Shown here piece after piece: positions 15,486 through 22,388 of a stretch of 22,388 bases of DNA; position 1 is the stretch's first letter; every line of letters begins with the position of its first letter. Source of the DNA: Suilimivivens sp963618065. Lineage in GTDB: Bacteria; Bacillota; Clostridia; Lachnospirales; Lachnospiraceae. The translations under genes and the position numbers were made by a program. The notes under the pieces are model-generated. The model made no database searches. It worked only from the letters and a program-made list of their open reading frames with translations, and was not told the DNA's origin. Where the stretch lies: contig CAVERH010000051.1 in the NCBI GenBank assembly GCA_963618065.1, positions 1-22,388 on the forward strand, in the 5' to 3' direction.

Positions 15486-17795
15486 TTATTTCAATTTCCA
15501 GATATCACGGTTGTATTCGGCAATCGTTCGATCCGATGAGAAGAAGCCTGCCCTGGCAATATTTACCAGCATCATCTTCTTCCATTTCATACGATCCTCA
15601 TAATCTGCGAATGCCTTATCCTTTTCCTTGATATAAGCTTCCAGATCAAGCAGCGTCATGAACCAGTCCTTATTCAGAAGCTCCTTGTAAAGACGCTCCA
15701 GATTTTCCTTATGTCCGACCGCAAGTGCCTGCTTTCCGACGATAAAGTCAACTGCTTCCTTAATCACCGGACTCTTCTTATAATAATCCTTTGATACATA
15801 ATCTGCCTTGGCATAATGTTCAATAACCTCTTCGGACTTCGCCCCAAAGATGTAAATATTATCATCACCAACCAGCTCGTTAATCTCTACATTCGCACCA
15901 TCGGAGGTTCCAAGCGTCACAGCGCCATTCAGCATAAACTTCATGTTTCCGGTTCCGGAAGCTTCCTTGGATGCAAGGGAAATCTGCTCGGAAATATCAC
16001 ATGCCGGAATCAGCTTCTCCGCATAGGTTACGTTATAGTTTTCAACCATCAGAACCGTCATATACCGGTTTACATCCGGATCGTTATTCACAATTTCCTG
16101 TAATACCAGCAGTAAATGAATGATGTCCTGCGCAATGATATAGGCCGGCGCAGCCTTACCTCCGAAAATAAAGGTAATCGGACGAACCGGCTTCTTACCG
16201 GCTTTAATCTCCAGATATTTATGAATAATGTATAAGGCATTCATCTGCTGACGCTTATACTCATGGAGACGCTTAATCTGAATATCAAAGATGGAATCCG
16301 GATTTAAGGTCACTCCCTCGGTTTCCTTCACGTAGGCAACCAGCTCCTGCTTACGGTTCATCTTGATCTGTGCAATCTGATTAAGGATATCCGGATTATC
16401 CTTAAATTCCAGAAGCTTTTCCAGCTTATCGGCATCCTTCTTAAAGCCATCCCCGATTGTCTGTGCAAGGTAAGTGGACAGTTCACGGTTACAGCTCATC
16501 AGCCAGCGGCGGAAGGTAATACCGTTCGTCTTATTATTAAATTTCTCCGGATACAGCTTATAAAACGCATTTAATTCTGTATTCTTCAAAATCTCAGTAT
16601 GGATGGCTGCGACACCGTTTACAGAAAATCCGTAATGAATGTCAATGTGTGCCATATGCACCCTGCCATCCTTGTCAATAATCTGTACCTTAGGATCCTT
16701 GTACCTCGCAGCCACTCTCTTATCCAGCTCCTTAATATAAGGAACAAGCTGCGGAACAACCTTCTCCAGATATTTTAACGGCCACTTCTCCAGCGCCTCT
16801 GCAAGAATGGTATGATTCGTGTACGCACAGCACTTGCTTACCACCTCAATGGCTTCGTCCATGGTAAATGCCTTTTCCTCAACCAGAATACGGATCAGCT
16901 CCGGAATAATCATGGTAGGATGGGTATCATTGATCTGAATCACTGCATGGTTATACATTTTACGCAGGTCGTATTTCTTCTCTTTCATCTCATGCAAAAT
17001 GAGCTGTGCCGCATTGCATACCATGAAATACTGCTGATAAATACGAAGCAGATTGCCCGCCTCATCCGAATCATCCGGATAAAGGAATAAGGTCAGGTTC
17101 TTCTCAATGGCTTCCTTATCAAAATCAATGCCCTTCTTTATCAGATCTTCATCTACACTTTCAATATCGAACAGACGGAGTTTGTTGACACCACTGTCAT
17201 ATCCAGGAACATCAATGTCATAGAGTCTGGAAACGACCTTTTTCCTGCCAAAGAACACATCAAAGGAAATATCCGTTCTGGTAAGCCAGGATTCCTTCTC
17301 CATCCATTCATTCTTCTCCGCACACTGTAATTTGTCGAAGTATACCTGTTTAAACAGACCAAAATGATAGTTTAAACCAATGCCCTCGCCCGGTAATCCA
17401 AGTGTTGCAATAGAATCCATAAAGCAGGCTGCCAGTCTTCCCAGTCCGCCATTTCCAAGGGAAGGTTCGGGCTCGAATTCTTCAATAACAGAAAGCTTCT
17501 TTCCATATTTACTAAGAATCTCTGACATTTTGTCATAGACCCCAAGATTGATCAGGTTATTGGAAAGCAGCTTACCGATTAAGAACTCAGCGGAAATATA
17601 ATATACCTTCTTCTCTCCTTCATTCTCGTCAGAAACCTTCATAAGTCTTTTCGTGAGAATAAGAACTACATAATACAGTTCCTGATCGGTCAGCTCTGCA
17701 ATTTTCTTATCAAACATACTCTGTGCAATTTCAGAAAGCTGCTGCTCCATATTCAAAACCAGCACATCCTTCTGTAAATTCGTCTGTCCTGCCAT
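15486..17795 (-). CDS. glgP: Glycogen/alpha-glucan phosphorylase
   Basis: This GT35 enzyme of about 769 residues releases glucose-1-phosphate from the ends of glycogen or maltodextrin with inorganic phosphate and pyridoxal phosphate in the cytoplasm. Hallmarks run in order: EPEPSLGNGGLGRLAACFMDS near the N-terminus, NDTHPTMIIPEL, TNHTILAEALEKWP, NKTNGITFRRWL, and the cofactor site EASGTGNMKFMLNGAVTLGTSDG. The PLP-binding lysine is at about residue 619. An ATG six codons upstream exists, but the start at 17795 has a strong AGGAGG five bases away. Length fits the family. No other glycogen gene is present. It could read through into the GT2 cassette because no terminator is evident after it. Confidence 0.97.
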   Translation of the reverse strand: MAGQTNLQKDVLVLNMEQQLSEIAQSMFDKKIAELTDQELYYVVLILTKRLMKVSDENEGEKKVYYISAEFLIGKLLSNNLINLGVYDKMSEILSKYGKKLSVIEEFEPEPSLGNGGLGRLAACFMDSIATLGLPGEGIGLNYHFGLFKQVYFDKLQCAEKNEWMEKESWLTRTDISFDVFFGRKKVVSRLYDIDVPGYDSGVNKLRLFDIESVDEDLIKKGIDFDKEAIEKNLTLFLYPDDSDEAGNLLRIYQQYFMVCNAAQLILHEMKEKKYDLRKMYNHAVIQINDTHPTMIIPELIRILVEEKAFTMDEAIEVVSKCCAYTNHTILAEALEKWPLKYLEKVVPQLVPYIKELDKRVAARYKDPKVQIIDKDGRVHMAHIDIHYGFSVNGVAAIHTEILKNTELNAFYKLYPEKFNNKTNGITFRRWLMSCNRELSTYLAQTIGDGFKKDADKLEKLLEFKDNPDILNQIAQIKMNRKQELVAYVKETEGVTLNPDSIFDIQIKRLHEYKRQQMNALYIIHKYLEIKAGKKPVRPITFIFGGKAAPAYIIAQDIIHLLLVLQEIVNNDPDVNRYMTVLMVENYNVTYAEKLIPACDISEQISLASKEASGTGNMKFMLNGAVTLGTSDGANVEINELVGDDNIYIFGAKSEEVIEHYAKADYVSKDYYKKSPVIKEAVDFIVGKQALAVGHKENLERLYKELLNKDWFMTLLDLEAYIKEKDKAFADYEDRMKWKKMMLVNIARAGFFSSDRTIAEYNRDIWKLK

Positions 17796-17959
17796 AATCT
17801 CCTCCTCAATCAATAACTCAAACCATAATATTTACTGTCGCTAAATGATCCTGCCCTGTAACCGTTCACCACCTTCACAGTTACGATGCTCTTCTCATCT
17901 GTTTCTTAAAAAGAATAGCTCATTTATGTCCGTAATGCAAGCCAAAAGCACTCATCCTC
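17796..17959 (-). promoter_or_regulatory. Intergenic leader before glycogen phosphorylase
   Basis: This 164-base gap holds a hairpin-forming inverted repeat (17858-17865 with 17877-17884, 8 bp with one G-U pair on the - strand). It also has a possible TATTAT -10 at about 17828-17833 on the - strand, lacking a good -35. No T-tract follows the hairpin, so it is not an obvious terminator for the MgtC-like gene. It may be part of the glgP leader. Confidence 0.3.
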
Positions 17960-18649
17960 CTACAGCTCCTCAACATAAACAACACCCTCGATATTCCGTA
18001 TTGCCTGTATGGTCGAATCATGCATATGGGGACCCGTAAGCTCAATGCTGGTCATCACGGTCGTGTCATCTCCCTTAATCATCGTCTCCATGGTTTCAAA
18101 ACCGGCAATCCTCAGATCCATTTTACGGAGCTGCTTTCGCAGTTCGACAATACTCTTGGCACTGTCCACTTCGATATAAAGCTCCAGAACGCGGGAGTGG
18201 GTATAAACATACCGGTCAAGCCGTGCAAGTCCTACAAAGGTAAGCAGCACAAGCAGAAGCATAACAAAGGCTCCTTCATAAAAGCCAATTCCCAATGCAA
18301 GCCCGATACAGGCACATGCCCAAAGTCCCGCCGCCGTGGTAAGTCCTCTTACCTGATTCCGGCCTGTTACAATGATCGTACCGACTCCCAGAAAACCGAC
18401 TCCGCTGATCACCTGCGCACCAAGGCGGCTCACATCGTGTCCCTGACCAAAATAATTAAATGTATACTGTCCGGTCATCATCACCAGTGTCGCACCAAGA
18501 CAGACCAGCACATGTGTTTTAATTCCGGCTCCGCGCCGCTTCATTCCACGGTCAATTCCTATCAGCGTTCCTGCAGCCAGTGCAAGCAGAAGCCGTATCG
18601 TTACCGACACCATATTCAGTTCCCGCAATACACTTATTTCCTGCATCAT
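17960..18649 (-). CDS. MgtC/SapB family membrane protein
   Basis: This 229-residue protein has a hydrophobic N-terminal domain with about five membrane segments. It carries the family signature (LLLALAAGTLIGIDRGMKRRGAGIKTHVLVCLGATLVM, then VISGVGFLGVGTIIV and GLTTAAGLWACACIGLALG). A soluble, ACT-like C-terminal domain follows (about residues 150-229). MgtC proteins are linked to magnesium stress and inhibition of the F-type ATPase in pathogens, but the general family role in Firmicutes is uncertain. AAAGGGAG lies ten bases before the ATG. It follows the terminator of the CheY-like gene, so it is a separate unit whose promoter must be very close to its start or arise from readthrough. Confidence 0.92.
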   Translation of the reverse strand: MMQEISVLRELNMVSVTIRLLLALAAGTLIGIDRGMKRRGAGIKTHVLVCLGATLVMMTGQYTFNYFGQGHDVSRLGAQVISGVGFLGVGTIIVTGRNQVRGLTTAAGLWACACIGLALGIGFYEGAFVMLLLVLLTFVGLARLDRYVYTHSRVLELYIEVDSAKSIVELRKQLRKMDLRIAGFETMETMIKGDDTTVMTSIELTGPHMHDSTIQAIRNIEGVVYVEEL

Positions 18650-18671
18650 CTGTTACAGTCTCCCTTTTGCT

Positions 18672-18703
18672 AAAAAGGAAAGATCCTGAGGACCTTTCCT
18701 TTT
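18672..18703 (-). terminator. Terminator of the CheX-CheY unit
   Basis: Arms at 18673-18686 and 18690-18703 form a 14-bp stem. The single imperfect pair is a G-U on the - strand and a mismatch on the + strand. A T-run follows on the - strand. It lies about 20 bases after the stop of the CheY-like gene. Confidence 0.85.
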
Positions 18704-18724
18704 CATTCCGTATCCTATGGAAAA

Positions 18725-19084
18725 TCAATCCAGAATCTGTGCAATGATACCCTCTACTTCTTCGCGCTCATAAGGCTTCGTGATAAACTCGGATGCTCCG
18801 TACTTAACTGCCTGAATCATCTTTTCCTTCTGCCCTGCCGCTGTAATCATTACGGCCTCTGCATTCTCGTTATATTTCTTAATCAGCATCAGCGCCTCGA
18901 TACCATCCATCTTCGGCATGGTAATATCCAGAGTTACAAGATCCGGATTAAGTTCCTTATACATAATATAACCTTCCTCACCGTTCGTTGCCTCTCCGGC
19001 GATTTCATGTCCCATACCCTCCAAAATCTCTCTCAGCATCTTGCGGGATGTTCTGGAGTCATCTACGATCAGTATCTTTCCCAT
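18725..19084 (-). CDS. Stand-alone CheY-like receiver protein
   Basis: This 119-residue single receiver domain has no output domain. The phosphorylation site is complete: acidic pair D8/D9, acceptor D53 in LVTLDITMPKMDG, T81 and K103 in FITKPYE. It should signal by protein contact, as CheY does at the flagellar switch. It lies 23 bases after a CheX-type phosphatase gene, with AGGAGG upstream of its ATG, and the two are one transcript. No flagellar, receptor or CheA gene is in the window, so its kinase is unknown. It may be the flagellar CheY of the cell or an orphan receiver for another process. Confidence 0.93.
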   Translation of the reverse strand: MGKILIVDDSRTSRKMLREILEGMGHEIAGEATNGEEGYIMYKELNPDLVTLDITMPKMDGIEALMLIKKYNENAEAVMITAAGQKEKMIQAVKYGASEFITKPYEREEVEGIIAQILD

Positions 19085-19107
19085 TTCTTATTCTCCTCCT
19101 GTTTTCT

Positions 19108-19995
19108 CTATCGCATTTCAAGTCTGTTGCCTATCGTAATAAGCACTTGTACGGTCTCTCCATATACTTCAATCGGAAACACCAGCATCTTCTCACTGTA
19201 AAATCCGCTGATGGAAACAGAAAATTCCGGAGGACATAATTCCATTTCAATTCTCTGCTGGCTCATATCGGATGCATACAGACCATTAATACAGTTGATC
19301 AGCTCTGCTACTGCATCCAGTGCGTCCTCATCCACCTTTTCGAACTCTTCATGTCCAAAACAGGAGGCAGTCGGTAAAAGTGCCTGTCCGTTTCCTGCAA
19401 AAGCACAGGTGACCGGCTTCTCACCCTCTGCCAGCTGCATCGCACCGTTATCTGCAAGGTACTGTTTAGCAAAATATGCCTTCATCGGCATGACATTATT
19501 ATCTACACATCGCATCATGGTTCGGAGTACCACACCCGCCATATCCAGATATTCTGCTGCATCCGGCGGCAAAAACAGTGGTAACACACGATCCACATCA
19601 TCACTCTTCAAATCTTCCATACTGGAATTCGTAAATTCATTCTCTGCCTGATACTCTCTCACCATATCATCCAGCTCTGTAATCTTCATCAGCTTCAGAT
19701 TCTCAAGAGCCTGGGCAAAGGCAAGATAGGGATTTCCCTGAAGTCTTAACAGTTCATCCACCTGTTTCTCCGTAAGATAACCCTTAATGACTGCAATATC
19801 ACCAAAACGCTTATCCATAACCGCCTGCAGCCGGTTGATCTTATCTGCCTGTTCCTGTGTAATCATTCCTTCTGCCACAGCGATCAGACCTAGCTTCACA
19901 CGAACCCTGGTCATCTCTTCCAAAACATTGTCCAGCTGCTCCGAGGTAAGCTTCCCCTTACTAATAAGATAATTCCCCAAAATTTTTGAAATCAT
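19108..19995 (-). CDS. CheX-type CheY phosphatase with N-terminal GspE-N/MshEN-like repeats
   Basis: This protein is about 295 residues. Residues 1-90 hold three imperfect copies of a pattern G-x2-L-x3-G-x-L/I-T-x2-Q-x-D: GNYLISKGKLTSEQLD, LGLIAVAEGMITQEQAD and FGDIAVIKGYLTEKQVD. They resemble MshEN/GspE N-terminal modules, some of which bind cyclic di-GMP. The C-terminal half (about 138-295) looks like CheX/CheC. It carries the phosphatase signature D-x3-E-x2-N at D227, E231 and N234, followed by PP at 255-256, close to the spacing seen in that family. It should dephosphorylate the CheY-like protein encoded 23 bases downstream. The ATG at 19995 is chosen over an in-frame start at 20010 because GGGAGG lies seven bases before it. 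The promoter is at 20028-20056. Confidence 0.75.
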   Translation of the reverse strand: MISKILGNYLISKGKLTSEQLDNVLEEMTRVRVKLGLIAVAEGMITQEQADKINRLQAVMDKRFGDIAVIKGYLTEKQVDELLRLQGNPYLAFAQALENLKLMKITELDDMVREYQAENEFTNSSMEDLKSDDVDRVLPLFLPPDAAEYLDMAGVVLRTMMRCVDNNVMPMKAYFAKQYLADNGAMQLAEGEKPVTCAFAGNGQALLPTASCFGHEEFEKVDEDALDAVAELINCINGLYASDMSQQRIEMELCPPEFSVSISGFYSEKMLVFPIEVYGETVQVLITIGNRLEMR

Positions 19996-20027
19996 ACCCG
20001 TACCTCCCACAAATTTCCATTAATTTA

Positions 20028-20056
20028 AGGATACTATATTTTGTGCCTTTCGTCAA
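20028..20056 (-). promoter_or_regulatory. Putative promoter of the CheX-CheY unit
   Basis: On the - strand TTGACG (20051-20056, 5 of 6 matches) and TATCCT (20028-20033, 4 of 6) are separated by 17 bases. It lies between the tRNA-Leu terminator and the start codon at 19995. Confidence 0.6.
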
Positions 20057-20089
20057 ATAAGTCTGGGATAAGTTTTATTGCAGTACAAA

Positions 20090-20116
20090 AATAAAAAGCC
20101 CAGTAAACACTAGACT
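20090..20116 (-). terminator. Terminator of the tRNA-Leu gene
   Basis: An 8-bp stem (20097-20104 with 20109-20116), completed by G-U pairs only on the - strand, has a 4-base loop. It is followed on the - strand by a T-rich tail. It sits directly after the tRNA. Confidence 0.8.
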
Positions 20117-20121
20117 TTTCA

Positions 20122-20202
20122 TGCGGGTGACAGGACTTGAACCTGCACGTCGGGGACACTAGAACCTAAATCTAGCGCGTCTGCCAATTCCGCCACACCC
20201 GC
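20122..20202 (-). tRNA. tRNA-Leu (anticodon TAG)
   Basis: A full cloverleaf with a 7-bp acceptor stem (GCGGGTG / CACCCGC) and a discriminator A. The anticodon loop TTTAGGT gives TAG (complement at 20166-20168). It also has a long variable arm typical of leucine tRNAs and a T-arm GGTTCAAGTCC. CCA is not encoded. It stands alone, with its own promoter and terminator. Confidence 0.96.
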
Positions 20203-20208
20203 GCATAA

Positions 20209-20242
20209 CTGATGGAACTTTATTATGTTATCATTCCATCAG
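20209..20242. repeat. Inverted repeat bracketing the tRNA-Leu -10
   Basis: Perfect 9-bp arms CTGATGGAA (20209-20217) and TTCCATCAG (20234-20242) lie 16 bases apart. One arm is in the promoter spacer and the other in the first transcribed bases. No T-tract follows on either strand, so it is not a standard terminator. Confidence 0.6.
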
Positions 20243-20253
20243 ATACATGTCAA
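20225..20253 (-). promoter_or_regulatory. Promoter of tRNA-Leu
   Basis: A perfect TTGACA -35 (20248-20253), a 17-base spacer and TAACAT (20225-20230) preceded by an extended -10 TG. Transcription would begin about 16 bases before the tRNA 5' end. Confidence 0.75.
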
Positions 20254-20264
20254 TGTAATTTTCA

Positions 20265-20300
20265 TAATTAATATCACCTAATTAATATCACCTGATTAAC
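20265..20300. repeat. 14-bp tandem repeat, two copies plus a decayed third
   Basis: TAATTAATATCACC occurs at 20265-20278 and 20279-20292, followed by a partial copy to about 20300. It lies between the MATE stop and the tRNA-Leu promoter. It might be an upstream AT-rich element or simple slippage. Confidence 0.7.
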
Positions 20301-20315
20301 CTTACTTTATACCGT

Positions 20316-21677
20316 TTATACCGGTTCACCGATATGCACGATCACCTTCCGGTAAATCCTCATAAGGAAGAATACGGTCAGTCCGCCGGATACCAGTTCT
20401 GCAATCGGAAAGGACCACCATACCATATCGATATTTCCGGTTCTGGAAAGCAGGTATGCAACAGGAAGCAATACAACCAGCTGTCGGGCTACAGATACCA
20501 GCATACTGTATACGCCATTTCCAAGTGCCTGAAACATGGAACCGCATACAATGGAAAAGCCTGCAAGCAGGAAGCTGATACTGATAATCCGAAGTGCCGG
20601 ACGTCCGATTGCAAGCATCGTTTCTGACGCATCAAACAGGCCAAGCAGGCTGTCCGGTGTAATCTGAAATACCAGGAAACCGATAAGCATGAGGATCACG
20701 GCATACAGAATGCTGAGCTTTAACGTCTTCAGCATCCGTTCACGTTTACCCGCACCATAATTATAAGCGATGATCGGCACCATACCGTTGTTCAGTCCGA
20801 ATACCGGCATAAAGATAAAGCTCTGGAGCTTGAAATACACACCAAATACTGCTGTTGCCGTAGAACTGAATCCAAGCAGTATCTTATTCATACCATAGGT
20901 CATGACCGATCCAATCGACTGCATAATAATAGAAGGAATACCCACTTCATAAATCAGTCCGATAATTTTTCCGTCCGGACGGAAGCCCTTCACCCGCAGA
21001 TGAATTTCCGTATTGGCCTTTAGATTAATGATGCAGGCAACGGTTCCTGCAAGAATCTGTCCGATTACAGTCGCAATTGCCGCTCCGGCAACGCCCATCT
21101 TCGGCACACCGAAATATCCGAAAATGAAGATCGGATCCAGAATGATATTGATCACTGCCCCCAAACTCTGGGTAAGCATGGTATAAACGGTTTTACCGGT
21201 GGACTGCAGAAGCCGCTCAAATACAAACTGTGCATACATACCAAAGGAACAGCAGCATACAATCTGCAAATACTGTACCCCGTACTCTACGATCTGAGGA
21301 TCCTTTGTCTGGCTTAAGTAAAAGGGCTTCGTCAGGAAAATACCCACAAGACAGAATACCACATAATTTACCAGGGCAAGGAAAACACCGTTCTCTGCGG
21401 TCTTATCTGCTTTTTCAAAATCCTTCTCGCCAAGAGCCTTCGATAACAGGGCGTTAATTCCGACTCCCGTACCGGTTCCCAGAGCAATCATCAATGACTG
21501 CAGCGGGAAAGCCAGTGAAACTGCTGTCAGGGCATTTTCATTAATTCTCGATACAAAGATACTGTCTACAATGTTATAAAGTGCCTGCACCAGCATGGAA
21601 ATCATCATTGGCAGGGACATACTGATTAAAAGCTTGTTGACGGGCATCACACCCATTTTATTTTCTTTCTGTTCCAT
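20316..21677 (-). CDS. MATE family efflux transporter
   Basis: This 453-residue membrane protein has about twelve transmembrane helices in two similar halves, the normal MATE length and topology. Family features include LLISMSLPMMISMLVQALYNIVDSIFVSRI at the N-terminus and the repeated half beginning near EVGIPSIIMQSIGSVM. Such pumps export drugs or metabolites in exchange for sodium or protons; the substrate cannot be read. AAAGGA lies about five bases before the ATG. The start is only about 15 bases after the T-tract of the tRNA-array terminator, leaving almost no room for a separate promoter. Expression therefore probably needs readthrough or a promoter overlapping the tRNA-Lys end. No clear terminator follows it. 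Confidence 0.95.
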   Translation of the reverse strand: MEQKENKMGVMPVNKLLISMSLPMMISMLVQALYNIVDSIFVSRINENALTAVSLAFPLQSLMIALGTGTGVGINALLSKALGEKDFEKADKTAENGVFLALVNYVVFCLVGIFLTKPFYLSQTKDPQIVEYGVQYLQIVCCCSFGMYAQFVFERLLQSTGKTVYTMLTQSLGAVINIILDPIFIFGYFGVPKMGVAGAAIATVIGQILAGTVACIINLKANTEIHLRVKGFRPDGKIIGLIYEVGIPSIIMQSIGSVMTYGMNKILLGFSSTATAVFGVYFKLQSFIFMPVFGLNNGMVPIIAYNYGAGKRERMLKTLKLSILYAVILMLIGFLVFQITPDSLLGLFDASETMLAIGRPALRIISISFLLAGFSIVCGSMFQALGNGVYSMLVSVARQLVVLLPVAYLLSRTGNIDMVWWSFPIAELVSGGLTVFFLMRIYRKVIVHIGEPV

Positions 21678-21691
21678 AGGGATCCTTTCTT

Positions 21692-21724
21692 TAAAAAAAT
21701 AAAAGCGCTACATATGCGGCGCTA
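21692..21724 (-). terminator. Terminator of the tRNA array
   Basis: Stem AGCGC/GCGCT (21704-21708 with 21719-21723), extended by a few imperfect pairs. It is followed on the - strand by TTTTATTTTTTT. It lies 18 bases after tRNA-Lys and just before the MATE start. Confidence 0.8.
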
Positions 21725-21741
21725 GGTTAAATAAAATATAA

Positions 21742-21814
21742 TGAGCCACCCGGGACTCGAACCCGGGACAACTTGATTAAAAGTCAAGTGCTCTACCACC
21801 TGAGCTAGTGGCCC
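21742..21814 (-). tRNA. tRNA-Lys (anticodon TTT)
   Basis: Full cloverleaf with acceptor GGGCCAC / GTGGCTC and discriminator A. The anticodon loop CTTTTAA gives TTT. No CCA is encoded. It is the last gene of the array. Confidence 0.97.
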
Positions 21815-21825
21815 ATATTTATAAG

Positions 21826-21897
21826 CTGGGCTAGCTGGATTCGAACCAGCGAATGCAGGGATCAAAACCCTGTGCCTTACCGCTTGGCGATAGCCCA
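21826..21897 (-). tRNA. tRNA-Gln (anticodon TTG)
   Basis: Full cloverleaf starting TGGGCTATCGCCAAGC, typical of glutamine tRNAs. The anticodon loop TTTTGAT gives TTG; the acceptor end is TAGCCCA with discriminator G. No CCA is encoded. Confidence 0.97.
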
Positions 21898-21959
21898 TTA
21901 AATGAACCGTGCTCTACCGGTTCCTCACCAAGCTTGTCCCCTGGGACAACCCCGGGTAA
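21898..21959. other. 62-base tRNA spacer with two hairpins and a D-arm-like remnant
   Basis: This is the longest spacer of the array. It holds inverted repeats GAACCG/CGGTTC (21904-21909, 21918-21923) and TTGTCCC/GGGACAA (21934-21940, 21943-21949). On the - strand, GGTAGAGCAC between the first arms resembles a tRNA D-arm. It may be a decayed tRNA or a processing signal. Confidence 0.4.
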
Positions 21960-22033
21960 GGTGGATAGAGGGACTCGAACCCTCGGCCTCCAGAGCCACA
22001 ATCTGGCGCGCTAACCAACTGCGCCATACCCAC
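21960..22033 (-). tRNA. tRNA-His (anticodon GTG)
   Basis: Full cloverleaf with acceptor GTGGGTA / TATCCAC. The anticodon loop TTGTGGC gives GTG. The discriminator is C73 and a G is encoded at position -1 (22034), the identity pair of bacterial histidine tRNA. Confidence 0.97.
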
Positions 22034-22066
22034 CATATGTGAGAAAGGTTTCATCCATCTCTCAAA

Positions 22067-22140
<74 letters not shown>

Positions 22141-22145
22141 ATATA

Positions 22146-22216
22146 AGCGGGTGATGGGAATCGAACCCACGTATCCAGCTTGGAAGGCTGGTGTTCTACC
22201 ATTGAACTACACCCGC
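22146..22216 (-). tRNA. tRNA-Gly (anticodon TCC), copy 1
   Basis: Full cloverleaf with acceptor GCGGGTG / CACCCGC and discriminator T. The anticodon loop CTTCCAA gives TCC. Bases 22143-22200 are identical to 22331-22388, the start of a second copy. Confidence 0.97.
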
Positions 22217-22257
22217 ACATCTGTATTCAAATGTGCCTGCCTGACTTTCGTCAGAAG

Positions 22258-22330
22258 AGCGATAGACGGGGCTCGAACCCGCGGTCTCGACCTTGGCAAG
22301 GTCGCGCGTTACCAACTACGCCACTATCGC
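22258..22330 (-). tRNA. tRNA-Gly (anticodon GCC)
   Basis: Full cloverleaf with acceptor GCGATAG / CTATCGC and discriminator T. The anticodon loop TTGCCAA gives GCC. It lies between two copies of tRNA-Gly(TCC). Confidence 0.97.
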
Positions 22331-22333
22331 ATA

Positions 22334-22388
22334 AGCGGGTGATGGGAATCGAACCCACGTATCCAGCTTGGAAGGCTGGTGTTCTACC
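22334..22388 (-). tRNA. tRNA-Gly (anticodon TCC), copy 2 (partial)
   Basis: The 3' portion of a second tRNA-Gly(TCC), identical base for base to copy 1 as far as it goes. The window ends within the D-arm. Confidence 0.93.

Noticed and set aside
18020..18673. + strand open frame of 217 codons opposite the MgtC-like gene
   Set aside because: It is a shadow of a clear membrane protein gene, has low-complexity His/Lys/Ser/Cys composition and no recognisable domain or ribosome binding site.

Overview
The window reads as chromosomal DNA of a gut-type Clostridia, most likely a Lachnospiraceae. The evidence is moderate-to-low GC, AGGAGG-type ribosome binding sites, a YesM/YesN-controlled sugar-import operon, a glycogen phosphorylase, and tRNA genes without encoded CCA ends. 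No protein-coding gene is read on the + strand; everything supported here runs on the - strand, right to left. No gene-free stretch exceeds 300 bases. The longest gaps are 35-267 and 1830-2037, and both hold terminators and promoter-like sites.

Layout from the right edge (the direction of transcription). A tRNA array (22388-21742) encodes Gly(TCC, cut by the window end), Gly(GCC), Gly(TCC), Arg(TCT), His(GTG), Gln(TTG) and Lys(TTT). It ends in a hairpin/T-tract terminator lying almost on top of the start of a MATE efflux gene. A single tRNA-Leu(TAG) follows with its own promoter and terminator. Next comes a two-gene unit: a CheX-type phosphatase with N-terminal MshEN/GspE-N-like repeats, and a stand-alone CheY-like receiver. 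It is followed by an MgtC/SapB membrane protein and glycogen phosphorylase.

From 15426 to 11329 three overlapping genes form a compact cassette. They are a DPM1-like GT2 (polyprenyl-phosphate-sugar synthase type), an FAD-dependent amine-oxidase/UDP-galactopyranose-mutase-like flavoprotein, and a large GT-C-type membrane glycosyltransferase with an extracytoplasmic beta-rich insert. The logical reading is a lipid-linked sugar donor made, possibly modified by the flavoenzyme, and transferred outside the membrane. The product is unknown. An acyl-ACP thioesterase follows.

From 10363 to 2038 lies a carbohydrate-utilisation operon: YesM-type histidine kinase, YesN-type AraC response regulator, two ABC permeases, a cytoplasmic GH43 glycosidase and a lipoprotein sugar-binding protein, closed by a strong terminator. 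No ATPase is encoded, so a shared MsmX-type ATPase is presumed. At the left end a RelA/SpoT-type alarmone synthetase and a TetR regulator form an operon ending in a terminator. Beyond it starts a gene whose first 11 residues look like oleate hydratase.

The best candidates for something less described are the flavoenzyme/GT2/GT-C cassette and the orphan CheX-CheY pair.
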